DNA of 64,000 nucleotides, taken from positions 1,357,864-1,421,863 of the forward strand of contig NZ_QVQV01000001.1 of NCBI RefSeq assembly GCF_003429005.1, given 5' to 3'. The DNA comes from Paraburkholderia sp. DHOC27 (GTDB lineage: Bacteria; Pseudomonadota; Gammaproteobacteria; Burkholderiales; Burkholderiaceae). Each line of letters opens with the position of its first letter. The stretch's first letter is position 1. This document shows positions 43,621-52,307 of this stretch, in pieces. Position numbers and translations under genes: made by a program. Under the pieces are notes generated by a model. It was not told where the DNA came from and did no database searches. It saw only the letters and a program-made list of their open reading frames with translations.

Positions 43621-44675
43621 TGAAATCCGGCACACCTTCCATCGCTCCCGACGTAGCCGCGAGCCAGCATCCACGGGTCACTTCACGCCGGGTGCGCGAG
43701 CATCTCGAACGCACGGGGATCGTCGTCGTGCTGGCGGTGCTCGTCGCCGTGTTCGCCATCAAGGAACCCGCGTTTCTCAACGTCGACAATCTCTTCAGCA
43801 TTCTGCAGGCGGTTTCGATTGTCGCGCTGCTCGGGATCGGCGTGACCATCACACTGGCAGCGGGCGGCTTCGATCTTTCGGTGGGCAGCGTGGCGGCGAC
43901 GGCCCAGATGGCCGCGAGCTATGTGCTGGTCGTCTGGCACGGCAGCGCGCTGGCGGCAGTGGCCGCTTGCGTTACGCTCGGCGTGGCGGCAGGACTATTC
44001 AACGGACTCCTGATCACCCGCCTGCGGGTACCCGATCAGCTTGCCACGCTCGGCACCCTGTTCCTGCTCGCAGGTCTGCAACTGATTCCCACCGGAGGCC
44101 GCTCGCTCGCCACCGGCACGATCATGCCGGACGGCACGGAAGCGAGCGGCATCTTTCCCGATGCGTTTCTTGCGCTCGGCCGTTTGCGTCTGTTCGACGT
44201 CGTGCCGTTGCCGGTCGTGCTGCTCGCCGTCTTGACGGCGCTGGCATGGTTCGTAATGGAAACGACCCGCTGGGGACGTGTGATTTACGCCATTGGCGGC
44301 AACGAGACTGCGGCGCGGCTGGCGGGCGCGCCCACTGCGCGCTACCGGATCGCCGCATACGTCGCCTCAGCGACGCTCGCCTCGCTCGGTGGCGTGCTGA
44401 TCGCAGCGCGCGTGGGACGCGGCGATGTCAGCGCGGGTCATTCGCTGCTGCTCGATGCGGTGGCGGCTTCGCTGGTGGGCTACGCAGTGTGGGGCGTCAA
44501 ACGGCCCAACGTATTCGGCACGGTGGTGGGAGCGGTGTTCGTCGGCGTGCTGCTCAACGGTCTGACGATGCTGAATGCGCCGTACTACATGCAGGATTTC
44601 ATCAAAGGCGTGCTGCTGGTGCTGGCGCTGGCTTTCACGTTCAGTGTGGGCGGCCGTGGTGAGGTGCGAAACTGA
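43620..44675 (+). CDS. sugar-type ABC transporter permease (RbsC family)
   Basis: A 351-residue inner-membrane permease with about nine or ten helices. ITLAAGGFDLSVGSVAATAQM and the later GGNETAARLAGAPTARYRIAAY are family signatures. The ATG at 43620 overlaps the ATPase stop by one base; a GTG at 43617 is also possible. Followed after 106 bases by an sfnB-like gene and then by the binding-protein gene. Confidence 0.92.
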   Translation: MKSGTPSIAPDVAASQHPRVTSRRVREHLERTGIVVVLAVLVAVFAIKEPAFLNVDNLFSILQAVSIVALLGIGVTITLAAGGFDLSVGSVAATAQMAASYVLVVWHGSALAAVAACVTLGVAAGLFNGLLITRLRVPDQLATLGTLFLLAGLQLIPTGGRSLATGTIMPDGTEASGIFPDAFLALGRLRLFDVVPLPVVLLAVLTALAWFVMETTRWGRVIYAIGGNETAARLAGAPTARYRIAAYVASATLASLGGVLIAARVGRGDVSAGHSLLLDAVAASLVGYAVWGVKRPNVFGTVVGAVFVGVLLNGLTMLNAPYYMQDFIKGVLLVLALAFTFSVGGRGEVRN

Positions 44676-44781
44676 TTTTCTGAAATCGTTTTGCCATCCG
44701 AAGGAATATGGATTGCCGAATCGGTCAGTTTGTCCGGGCGTGCGCCGCTGATAAATTGACTCATCGAAAATCGAACTGGAG

Positions 44782-46026
44782 ATGGCGATGGCAGAATCAG
44801 ATGAGGCAAGCGCATTACATGCGCAGGGCGCGCAGCCCAGGACTGCGCGGGTTATCACGAGCGACGCGCAGGCCATCGAAGTGGCACACGAACTGGCGGC
44901 GCGGCTCGCCGAGGGCGCGGCCGAGCGCGACCGCGAACGGCGTCTGCCGCATGAAGAGATCGAGTGGTTTTCGCAGTCGGGACTGTGGGCTATCACGGTG
45001 CCGAAGGCCTATGGCGGAGCGGGTGTGTCGTTCGTGACGTTGACCGAGGTCATCAAGATCATCGCGGCGGCTGACCCGTCGCTCGGGCAGTTGCCGCAAA
45101 ACCATCTCGGCCTCGTCGACGTAATCGCACTCACGGGCACGCAGGAACAGAAGCAATACTTCTTCTCCGAGGTGCTGAGCGGCAAACGCTTTGGCAATGG
45201 GTTTTCGGAAAAGGGCACGAAAAACGTGCTTGATCTGAAAACCCGTGTGGATCGCGATGGCGACGAGTATGTGGTCAACGGCACCAAGTTCTATTCGACC
45301 GGCGCATTGTTTGCGCACTTCGTGCCGGTGCTTGGGCTGGATGCCGGGCGCAAGGGTTGGCTCGCCTACATTCCCAAAGACACGCCTGGGCTGACGGTAA
45401 TCGACGACTGGTCGGGCTTTGGTCAGCGCACCACGGCGAGCGGCACGGTGGTGTTGAAAGACGTGCGCGTACCGGCCTCGCATGTGTTTCCCGCGCATCA
45501 GGTATCCGACTTGCCGACCCTCAACGGCCCGATCTCGCAGATCATTCAGGCGGCGATCGACGCGGGTATTGGCAAAGCCGCGCTCGCCGATACGCTCGCG
45601 TTCGTGCGCACCCGTTCGCGGCCGTGGTTGGATAGCAGCGTTGAGCGTGCCAGCGACGATCCGCTCACCGTGCGCGAGATCGGTCATCTGCACATTCAGT
45701 TGCATGCGGCTGAAGCACTGCTCGAACGCGCAGCTCGCGTGATCGACGCAGTAGCGGCGCAAGCCGAAACGACCGAAGACGACGTGGCGCGCGCGTCCGT
45801 GGCAGTGGGCGAAGCCAAAGTGCTGACCACGGAGATTGCGCTGCTCGCCAGCGAAAAGCTCTTCGAACTCGCGGGCACGCAAGCCACGCTCAGCGAGCAC
45901 GGACTCGACCGCCACTGGCGCAACGCGCGCACGCACACGCTGCACGACCCTGTGCGCTGGAAGTATCACCTCGTCGGTAACTACTATCTGAACGGCGTCA
46001 AACCGGCCCGTCATCCGTGGAATTAA
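44782..46026 (+). CDS. sfnB: SfnB-like acyl-CoA dehydrogenase-family flavoprotein
   Basis: A 414-residue flavoprotein of the SfnB/DszC-like group of the acyl-CoA dehydrogenase superfamily. GLWAITVPKAYGGAGVSFVTLTEVIKIIAAADPSLGQLPQNH and the C-terminal LSEHGLDRHWRNARTHTLHDPVRWKYHLVGNYYLNG are typical. SfnB is linked to use of dimethyl sulfone and other organosulfur sources, probably as an FMNH2-dependent monooxygenase; no reductase is adjacent. A GGAG lies 8 bases before the ATG. Its place between ABC permease and binding-protein genes suggests the importer brings in its substrate. Confidence 0.88.
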   Translation: MAMAESDEASALHAQGAQPRTARVITSDAQAIEVAHELAARLAEGAAERDRERRLPHEEIEWFSQSGLWAITVPKAYGGAGVSFVTLTEVIKIIAAADPSLGQLPQNHLGLVDVIALTGTQEQKQYFFSEVLSGKRFGNGFSEKGTKNVLDLKTRVDRDGDEYVVNGTKFYSTGALFAHFVPVLGLDAGRKGWLAYIPKDTPGLTVIDDWSGFGQRTTASGTVVLKDVRVPASHVFPAHQVSDLPTLNGPISQIIQAAIDAGIGKAALADTLAFVRTRSRPWLDSSVERASDDPLTVREIGHLHIQLHAAEALLERAARVIDAVAAQAETTEDDVARASVAVGEAKVLTTEIALLASEKLFELAGTQATLSEHGLDRHWRNARTHTLHDPVRWKYHLVGNYYLNGVKPARHPWN

Positions 46027-46074
46027 TCCGCGCTCTCGTTGCAGTTCACTTCACACCTGCTGGGACAGACTGAC

Positions 46075-47145
46075 ATGAAATCTCTGCTTCGCCAAAGGGC
46101 CTCGGTTCGCCGCGTCGTCGGCGCGCTGACGGTGCTCTCCGCTACCGTGCTGGGCGGCTTGCATGCACACGCCGATTCGCTCAAGGGTGCACCGGCACCA
46201 TTCGACAAGGGTGGCGTGAAAATCGCGCTGATCAATTATTTGTCGGAAGGGGACTTTTTCCAGGCCTATGAAGCCGGCGCGCAAAAGCAGGCCAAAGCGC
46301 TAGGGGTAGATCTGCGTATTTATGAAGGACGTCAGGATGCCGCCGAGGAGCGCGAGCAGATTCAGCAGGCCATCAGCCTCGGCGTGTCGGCGATCATCGT
46401 CAATCACGGTTTGCCGGAATCGCTGAAGGACGTCGTGCAACGCGCGCTCGATAAAGGCATCAAGGTGGTGGCGTTCGACGTCGATCTCGCCAATCCGAAA
46501 GTGCCGCAGATCGAACAGAGCGATCACGATCTGGCGGCCTTGCTGCTCGATCAGGCCGTGAAGGACAACGGCGACGCGTTTTCAGCGGGCTATGTGTACG
46601 TGGCGGGCTTTGCGCCGCTGGACCGGCGTGATGCGGTGTGGCGTGAGTTCAAGAGCGCGCATCCGAAGGTCGAAGAGAAAGCGCGCTGGGGCACGGTCGA
46701 CAATCCGATTGCGCAATCGGTGGCGAATCAGGCGGCCGCTGTGTATCGCGCGCATCCGGATATCCGTGTGGTATTTGCGCCGTACGACGAGTTTGCGCGC
46801 GGCGCCAATCTCGCCGCGGACGAGGCCAAACTGTCGTCGAAGGTGCGCATCTACAGCGCGGATATTTCGACGGCGGATATCGAAGCGATCCGCGCGCCCA
46901 ACAGCGCGTGGGTGGCAACGGCGGCGACCAATCCGGCCGTGGTGGGGGCCGTGTCGGTGCGAACCGCTGCGTTGCTGGTGGCCGGCCAGGATCCGGGTCA
47001 CTCGATCATCGTCAAACCCACGCTGATCACGCGCAATGACCTCGTGAAGAACAACATCAAGACCGTGGCGGAACTGGGTGCGAAATTCCCGGCCTTCCGT
47101 TCGAGCGACGCGGCAACGGCGCCGTGGATTCCCGTCGCCGAGTGA
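46075..47145 (+). CDS. periplasmic sugar-type binding protein (RbsB family)
   Basis: A 356-residue exported binding protein of the family 1/4 type. A signal peptide ends near residue 36 (AHA-DS). VKIALINYLSEGDFFQAYEAGAQKQAKALG and VSAIIVNHGLPESLKDVVQRALDKGIKVVAFDVDL follow the ribose-binding protein fold. It completes the ABC importer but lies after the sfnB-like gene. The start at 46075 begins at the signal peptide; an in-frame ATG at 46039 is less likely. Confidence 0.9.
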   Translation: MKSLLRQRASVRRVVGALTVLSATVLGGLHAHADSLKGAPAPFDKGGVKIALINYLSEGDFFQAYEAGAQKQAKALGVDLRIYEGRQDAAEEREQIQQAISLGVSAIIVNHGLPESLKDVVQRALDKGIKVVAFDVDLANPKVPQIEQSDHDLAALLLDQAVKDNGDAFSAGYVYVAGFAPLDRRDAVWREFKSAHPKVEEKARWGTVDNPIAQSVANQAAAVYRAHPDIRVVFAPYDEFARGANLAADEAKLSSKVRIYSADISTADIEAIRAPNSAWVATAATNPAVVGAVSVRTAALLVAGQDPGHSIIVKPTLITRNDLVKNNIKTVAELGAKFPAFRSSDAATAPWIPVAE

Positions 47146-47174
47146 TGTAAGCGCCGTCGCGAGGCGATTCCGGC

Positions 47175-47810
47175 TTACGCCAGCGGAAAACAAAACCGGT
47201 AGTCCTCGCAACCCGGACAGCCGGGCGCTGGGCCAGGCGTTTGGCCCAGCGACAAGGCAAGCTCCTGGGCAAGAAATCTTTTCCACCGCAGGTTATCGAC
47301 ATTGCGTGCCGCGAGAGCAGGGAAGAAGCGCTCGAGCATCGCGGAGACTTCGTCACGCCCGGCGAGGCCGAGATCGCGCCAAAGATGATCGGGCCGCAGG
47401 CAGGCGTGCGCGATGATGCCGGCGAGGCAACGCGCATCGTCAACGTCAACCGCTGCATTGGCATACTGCAGAATCAACGCGCGTAACGCGGCGACGAACC
47501 CGGCTTGTTCCTGCACAAGCACGCGGGTCGCCTGGCTCGTCGCATCGAGAGGAGCGCTTTCAAGCCCGAAATGCCGATGAAAAAGCGCGCGCAACTCTTC
47601 ATGCGACAGACCCAGTAAGGCTAATTCGCCGCGCACCTCGCGTGCGGCGATGAGTTTTGCAAACAGGCGAGCGGCGAATGAAGTTTGATCCGGACAACTG
47701 AGCATCAGTTGTTCGACGCGCGCACGGCTGGAAGAGGCGAACTCGTCGGCCGTGGCGTGTTTGACGGTGGCGTCGATGCTTGCCCCGTTCGTGCTGCTGC
47801 TCGCGCTCAT
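47175..47810 (-). CDS. NifQ-family protein with an incomplete cysteine motif
   Basis: A 211-residue protein that resembles NifQ, a molybdenum carrier for nitrogenase cofactor assembly. The C-terminal NLRWKRFLAQELALSLGQ is followed by a Cys cluster GCPGCEDYRFC. NifQ normally has C-x4-C-x2-C-x5-C; here the first Cys is Gly, leaving C-x2-C-x5-C. No nif genes are near. It may bind a different cluster or metal, or serve another molybdoenzyme. The ATG at 47810 faces the divergent kinase gene. Confidence 0.75.
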   Translation of the reverse strand: MSASSSTNGASIDATVKHATADEFASSSRARVEQLMLSCPDQTSFAARLFAKLIAAREVRGELALLGLSHEELRALFHRHFGLESAPLDATSQATRVLVQEQAGFVAALRALILQYANAAVDVDDARCLAGIIAHACLRPDHLWRDLGLAGRDEVSAMLERFFPALAARNVDNLRWKRFLAQELALSLGQTPGPAPGCPGCEDYRFCFPLA

Positions 47811-48053
47811 GCTTGACTCCTGCAGCGCCGGTTGTGGATGTGGGGCAGCGCGTCGGGCGATGCCCCGGGTTGCTCGTGCGCACCCGCACGTCTACCCTTG
47901 CATCTATGTTACCCGCGAATGTCGACCATTCGCTCCCGGCTCGGGTACCATTCGCTTCAATGACTTTGCACTGCGCCTGCGCCAGCCGTCATGCTGGCAC
48001 GCTCGCAGTCAGCGACGCATTTAACCCCTAATTGATTCTGCTGGACTCGAACA

Positions 48054-48683
48054 ATGACAATCGAAATTCATCTGGCGCGGATCCGCGCGCAGGTTGCGCG
48101 CGGCGGCCGCGTGATGATCGGACTGACGGGCGCGCCAGGTGCGGGCAAGTCGACGCTGGCCGAAAGCGTGGCGGAGCATTTCGGCGCCCAGGCCGTGATC
48201 GTGCCGATGGACGGCTACCATCTCGCCAACGTCGAACTCGCGCGGCTCGGCAGGGCGGCGCGCAAAGGCGCGGAGGATACCTTCGACAGCGCGGGCTATG
48301 CAGCCTTGCTGCAACGTCTGCGGGCGCAGCGCCCCGATGAGATCGTCTATGCGCCGGTATTTCGCCGCGAGATCGAGGAGCCGATCGCCAACGCCATTCC
48401 CGTACAACCCGACACGCCCATCGTCATCACCGAGGGCAACTATCTGCTGCTCGAACGCGGCCACTGGAGCAAGGTGCGCCCGCTGCTGGACGAAGTCTGG
48501 TTCGTCGATATCGACGACGAAGTGCGCCGTCAACGCCTGATCGCGCGTCACGTGCGTTTTGGCCGTTCGCCGGAGGCCGCGCGGGACTGGGTAGAAGCCA
48601 CGGATGAAGTCAACGCGCGGCTCATCCAGTCCACCCGTCCGCGCGCGGATTATGTGATCGACGAAGACGGCGCGGCGGTTTAG
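48054..48683 (+). CDS. P-loop nucleoside/sugar kinase family protein
   Basis: A 209-residue kinase of the uridine kinase/pantothenate kinase-like group. GLTGAPGAGKSTLAE is the P-loop (residues about 23-37), PMDGYHL the substrate-binding strand, and VFRREIEEPIANAIPV with TEGNYLLLERGHW and RHVRFGRSPEAARDWV complete the family. Homologues are called nucleoside/nucleotide kinase or fructokinase-like (YggC, FrcK). Substrate uncertain. Confidence 0.83.
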   Translation: MTIEIHLARIRAQVARGGRVMIGLTGAPGAGKSTLAESVAEHFGAQAVIVPMDGYHLANVELARLGRAARKGAEDTFDSAGYAALLQRLRAQRPDEIVYAPVFRREIEEPIANAIPVQPDTPIVITEGNYLLLERGHWSKVRPLLDEVWFVDIDDEVRRQRLIARHVRFGRSPEAARDWVEATDEVNARLIQSTRPRADYVIDEDGAAV

Positions 48684-48716
48684 TCGCCGCCGGGTCGCTG
48701 CAGGGAAGCCAGAATC

Positions 48717-49589
48717 ATGAGTAGTGACACATCGAACCAAGGTCCTGACAGCACCGCCGCGCGCGTCGCCCTGTGGCGCGCCTTGCACCTCGAAGTCGAC
48801 GCCGTGCCGCCTGTGCTGAAAGACGATGTCGGTTTGAAGTTGCTCGCGCCGCCGGACGACTGGCGTGCGCGCGGCGACATGAACCCGCAGTTCACGCGGC
48901 CGTTTCGTGCTTCGATCGTTGCACGGGCGCGCTTCATCGAGGATCTGGTCATCGAGCAGGCCCGCCACGGTGTGAGTCAATACGTGATTCTCGGCGCCGG
49001 GCTGGACAGCTTCGCGCAGCGCAGGCCGGAGGTGGCGTCGCATCTGCGCGTGTTCGAGATCGACCGGCCGGGCCCTCAGGCGTGGAAGCGTCAACGGCTG
49101 ATCGAATGCGGCTTCGGGCAGCCCGACTGGCTGCGTTTCGTACCGGTCGATTTCGAGGCCGGTTCGTCGTGGCACGATGCACTCGTCGAGGCTGGTTTCG
49201 ACGCGCACCGGCCGGCCGTGGTGGTGTCCACAGGCGTCAGCATGTATCTCACGAGAGAGGCCAACGCGGCCACGCTGCGCGAGGTTGCGGCGCTCGCGCC
49301 AGGCTCGACGCTCGTCATGTCGTTTCTGTTGCCGCTGGAACTGGCTGACCCCGAGGTGCGTCCCGGTCTCGAGATGGCGGAGAAGGGCGCGCGCGCAAGC
49401 GGCACGCCATTTCTGAGTTTCTTCACGCCGCAAGACATGTTGAGGCTCGCCCATGACGCAGGTTTCGGCGCTGCCCGGCATGTCTCAGCCGCAGATTTGA
49501 CCCAGCGCTATTTTGCGGACCGCACCGATGGCTTGCGTCCACCCAACCATGCCGAGGAACTGCTGGTGGCGAACGCTGACCGGTCGTAA
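48717..49589 (+). CDS. SAM-dependent methyltransferase, leucine-carboxyl-methyltransferase-like
   Basis: A 290-residue methyltransferase of the PPM1/TIGR00027 group. FIEDLVIEQARHGVSQYVILGAGLDSFAQRRPE is the SAM-binding motif and HLRVFEIDRPGPQAWKRQRL the acidic loop; VSTGVSMYLTREANAATLREVA follows. These enzymes methylate carboxyl or hydroxyl groups of small molecules; substrate unknown. It starts 33 bases after the kinase gene. Confidence 0.87.
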   Translation: MSSDTSNQGPDSTAARVALWRALHLEVDAVPPVLKDDVGLKLLAPPDDWRARGDMNPQFTRPFRASIVARARFIEDLVIEQARHGVSQYVILGAGLDSFAQRRPEVASHLRVFEIDRPGPQAWKRQRLIECGFGQPDWLRFVPVDFEAGSSWHDALVEAGFDAHRPAVVVSTGVSMYLTREANAATLREVAALAPGSTLVMSFLLPLELADPEVRPGLEMAEKGARASGTPFLSFFTPQDMLRLAHDAGFGAARHVSAADLTQRYFADRTDGLRPPNHAEELLVANADRS

Positions 49590-50157
49590 ATGAAGGGCAG
49601 CGAGAGCAACGGCCCGCTGGAACGGCTGCAATAAAAACGTAATAAATCCAGAAAATTATCGCGGTGATATTAGCAATAATATTCAGCCGTGCTGACCGTT
49701 GCCGTGTCCCACCGCGCTGCCGCGCGACGCTGCACTGCATCATTCAGCCCACGGCATAGGGGATTGTCCCAACAATGAAAATCACTAATGTTGAGTAATA
49801 TTATTACTCGATGATTCCGCACGCAGCGTCAGACCGTATCCGGCAACCGGCGTAGCGTCCATCCGGACGAAGGCTTCAAACCACGTACAGGAGACGACGA
49901 GTCTGGGTTGCGGCGTGCCGCGACGAATGACGCGGTTAAACCCTGCGCTTTTGCGCAAACGTTTCACTGCCGTTTCAACCGCATGCCGGGTATGGCGCGA
50001 CGCGCGCAACGCATCGTTCCATTCCGGCTTGATAGAAAACACTGGCGCTCGATCGACAGTTCCGAACCACTTGCTTGAGTAGTGACGTTTCCAGATAAGT
50101 TTGTACAACTAATGTTTTGCTGGGTCCAATCCGAAGCTTGGTTTCATAGGAGGAGTC
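49590..50157. other. AT-rich intergenic region with a palindrome
   Basis: A 568-base gap. From about 49630 to 49815 the DNA is much more AT-rich than the rest of the window. It contains a perfect 17-base palindrome at 49793-49809. A minus-strand frame at 49785-50108 has no ribosome site or family resemblance and is not called. The promoter of the GH54 gene must lie at the right end, but I cannot place it. Confidence 0.5.
49793..49809. repeat. perfect AT-rich palindrome
   Basis: GAGTAATATTATTACTC is a perfect inverted repeat with 8-base arms around a single T. It stands in the AT-rich part of the gap upstream of the GH54 gene. It could be an operator, but no T-tract suggests a terminator and no regulator gene is adjacent. 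Confidence 0.6.
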
Positions 50158-52206
50158 ATGATGTCCAGAGGAATGGGATTAATGTCCCTTTTGTTAGGGA
50201 TGACCGTCGCACTCGCCGCGTGTAACGGCGACAGCGGCGCGGGCTCGCAGGCGGCGGGCGTGGCGAATACCAGTACGTCGCCCAGCAGCACGCCGGCGGC
50301 CAGTACACCGGCAGAGGCGAATGCCGATGCCTCAGCCGACTTCGCGTCGAAGACGCCGTTACCCTGCGACGCCGCTGCTACGGCAGGCACGGCGTGTTCC
50401 GCGGCCCATAGCGTGGTGCGTCTGTTGACGAAGAACTACGCGGGCCCGCTGTTCGAACTGCAACGCGCCTCTGACGGCAAGACCCAGAACATCTATCCGT
50501 ACACCGCCAGCACTTTGCCGCGCGGCGGTAGCGGCAGCCAGATCGGCTCGGCCAACGTCAATAGCATCAACTCCTTCTGCAACAACACGACCTGTTCCAT
50601 TACTTATCTGTACGACCAGATCGATCAGGTCGCGGCACTCAAGGGCGGCGCGTTCGGCAACGTGACGGGCACGCTGTCGCTCACCGCGAGCGGTGGACAA
50701 ACCTTGACCATCCCGCGCAGCGCGACCTCGCAGGCAATCAGCGTACCGGTGCTGAACGGTTTTGCGACCATCACGCTGCCGGGTACGGGCACGCTGACGG
50801 TGCAACTGTTGCAACCGCCTACGGCACTGACCACGGCGGCGCCGTCGCAGCAGGTCTCGATTGGTAACGACTTGCCGGCACTGCCTGGCACGCCTGCCAA
50901 ACTCACCTTCATGAACCTGCAAGGCGGTCAGATTCCGGCTCTCGCGACGCTGGCGGGGCAGGCCTATCGCAATCGCTTCGGCACGGTGAACCAGTCGATT
51001 GGCGACAGCGAGATCTCCGAATACATGGTGGCAGGCGCGCACTATGACCAGTCGTCCACCTGCTGCGGCACGTACGGCAACATGGAAAGCAGCGCGAATC
51101 CCGCCACTTACGCCAAGGGCGAAATCGAAGGCGAAATGTTTGCGCTCGCCTACTCGAACGGCGCTGCGGCAGTGTTCGGCTACTGCGATGGCGATACCAC
51201 GCAATCGCCCACGACCAAGGACCCGGTATGTAATGGCCTCGATATCAACTGGCCGGGTGTCGACGCAGAGGCAGGCGTGTATCTGTACGGACCTCAGCAG
51301 CCGAAGGGCGAGAAGTTCATGACGGTGCTCGCCAAATACTCTCCGGTAACGGCGTCGAATCTGTTCGCGGTGAAGGGCGGGGCATCGAGTCAGGCGACCT
51401 TGACGACGGACTTCGAAGCCGCGCCGCCGGAAGCGTATATCTTCAGCAATCCGGCCGGTCATGCCTTTAACGGCCAATGGCAAGGTGGTTTGTCGCTCGG
51501 CGAAGGCGGCGACGGCAGCGCAGCGCCGATCGAATTCTTCGAAGGCGCCGTGCTGACCAAGATGTCGTCGGATGCAACGGACAACCAGATCCAGACCAGC
51601 ATCGCCAGCTTCTACGGGCCGCCGGCCGATCCGGTCAAGGCCGCCTGCTATGCGAACAATCTGGTCAATTCGCCGCTGAATCTCGCTGTTCCTGATGCCT
51701 GGACGCAATCCAATGGCGGTACCGCGGTGGCTGCAACGGGTATCTCGGGCAACAAGCAGGACGCAGCAGCCGTGACGGCAACCAACGGCTCGGCAGTCGC
51801 CAACATCCACGACATCATCCGTGTGCAGGGTGGTCAAACGTACACGTTCACGGACTACGTCGCGGCCACGACCAACGCAACGGTGTTCCCGGGCGGTTCC
51901 GTGCAAACGGATGACTCGAACGGCACGGAGTTCGGCTGGGTGATCAATACCAACACGGGTGCTGCGGTGCGCGGCACGTGGGGTTCGGGTCAGGCCACGT
52001 CGATCAGCGCGGTGAAGGTGGGCAACTGGTGGAAGGTGACGATGACGTTCACGGCCCCGGCTGGTTCGAACAACGCCACCGTCTATATCGACCCGCCCAC
52101 CTCGAGCGCCGCTGGCGTGCGTGCACAGCAAACGCCGTATCTGAGCGCGACGCACTACTGCCCGGCGCTGGCCATCGTGCCGCCTACCCCGGGAGCGTCG
52201 TCCTGA
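50158..52206 (+). CDS. GH54-like alpha-L-arabinofuranosidase lipoprotein
   Basis: A 682-residue surface or periplasmic lipoprotein. The lipobox is LAAC, with Cys22, then a Ser/Thr/Ala-rich linker. From residue ~68 (PCDAAATAGTACSAAHSVVRLL and GPLFELQRASDGKTQNIYPY) it follows the catalytic domain of fungal GH54 arabinofuranosidase B. Glu371 (GVDAEAGVY) fits the nucleophile and Asp452 (GEGGDGS) the acid/base. Two insertions (about residues 140-240) and a C-terminal carbohydrate-binding-like beta domain (about 510-670) replace the usual CBM42. AGGAGGAG ribosome site. It likely removes arabinose side chains from plant polysaccharide. Confidence 0.8.
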   Translation: MMSRGMGLMSLLLGMTVALAACNGDSGAGSQAAGVANTSTSPSSTPAASTPAEANADASADFASKTPLPCDAAATAGTACSAAHSVVRLLTKNYAGPLFELQRASDGKTQNIYPYTASTLPRGGSGSQIGSANVNSINSFCNNTTCSITYLYDQIDQVAALKGGAFGNVTGTLSLTASGGQTLTIPRSATSQAISVPVLNGFATITLPGTGTLTVQLLQPPTALTTAAPSQQVSIGNDLPALPGTPAKLTFMNLQGGQIPALATLAGQAYRNRFGTVNQSIGDSEISEYMVAGAHYDQSSTCCGTYGNMESSANPATYAKGEIEGEMFALAYSNGAAAVFGYCDGDTTQSPTTKDPVCNGLDINWPGVDAEAGVYLYGPQQPKGEKFMTVLAKYSPVTASNLFAVKGGASSQATLTTDFEAAPPEAYIFSNPAGHAFNGQWQGGLSLGEGGDGSAAPIEFFEGAVLTKMSSDATDNQIQTSIASFYGPPADPVKAACYANNLVNSPLNLAVPDAWTQSNGGTAVAATGISGNKQDAAAVTATNGSAVANIHDIIRVQGGQTYTFTDYVAATTNATVFPGGSVQTDDSNGTEFGWVINTNTGAAVRGTWGSGQATSISAVKVGNWWKVTMTFTAPAGSNNATVYIDPPTSSAAGVRAQQTPYLSATHYCPALAIVPPTPGASS

Positions 52207-52256
52207 AGTCTTGAGTCGCTGGGTTGAGTCTCGTTGTTGATGAGGTTGTTTCATGG

Positions 52257-52287
52257 CACCATCCTGTGGAGGCAGGATGGTGTTTTT
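52257..52287 (+). terminator. intrinsic terminator after the GH54 gene
   Basis: Stem CACCATCCTG / CAGGATGGTG (10 bp) with loop TGGAGG and a run of five T. It lies 51 bases after the GH54 stop and upstream of the dioxygenase start, so the two genes are separate units. Confidence 0.9.
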
Positions 52288-52307
52288 CATTCAGGGGGAC
52301 CGTTTCA

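Noticed and set aside
49785..50108. 107-residue minus-strand open frame in the GH54 upstream gap
   Set aside because: No ribosome site, no family resemblance, and it ends in the AT-rich palindrome region. It could be a decayed gene but nothing supports that.
50359..52290. 643-residue minus-strand open frame
   Set aside because: Antisense to the GH54 gene; Arg/His-rich and without domains.
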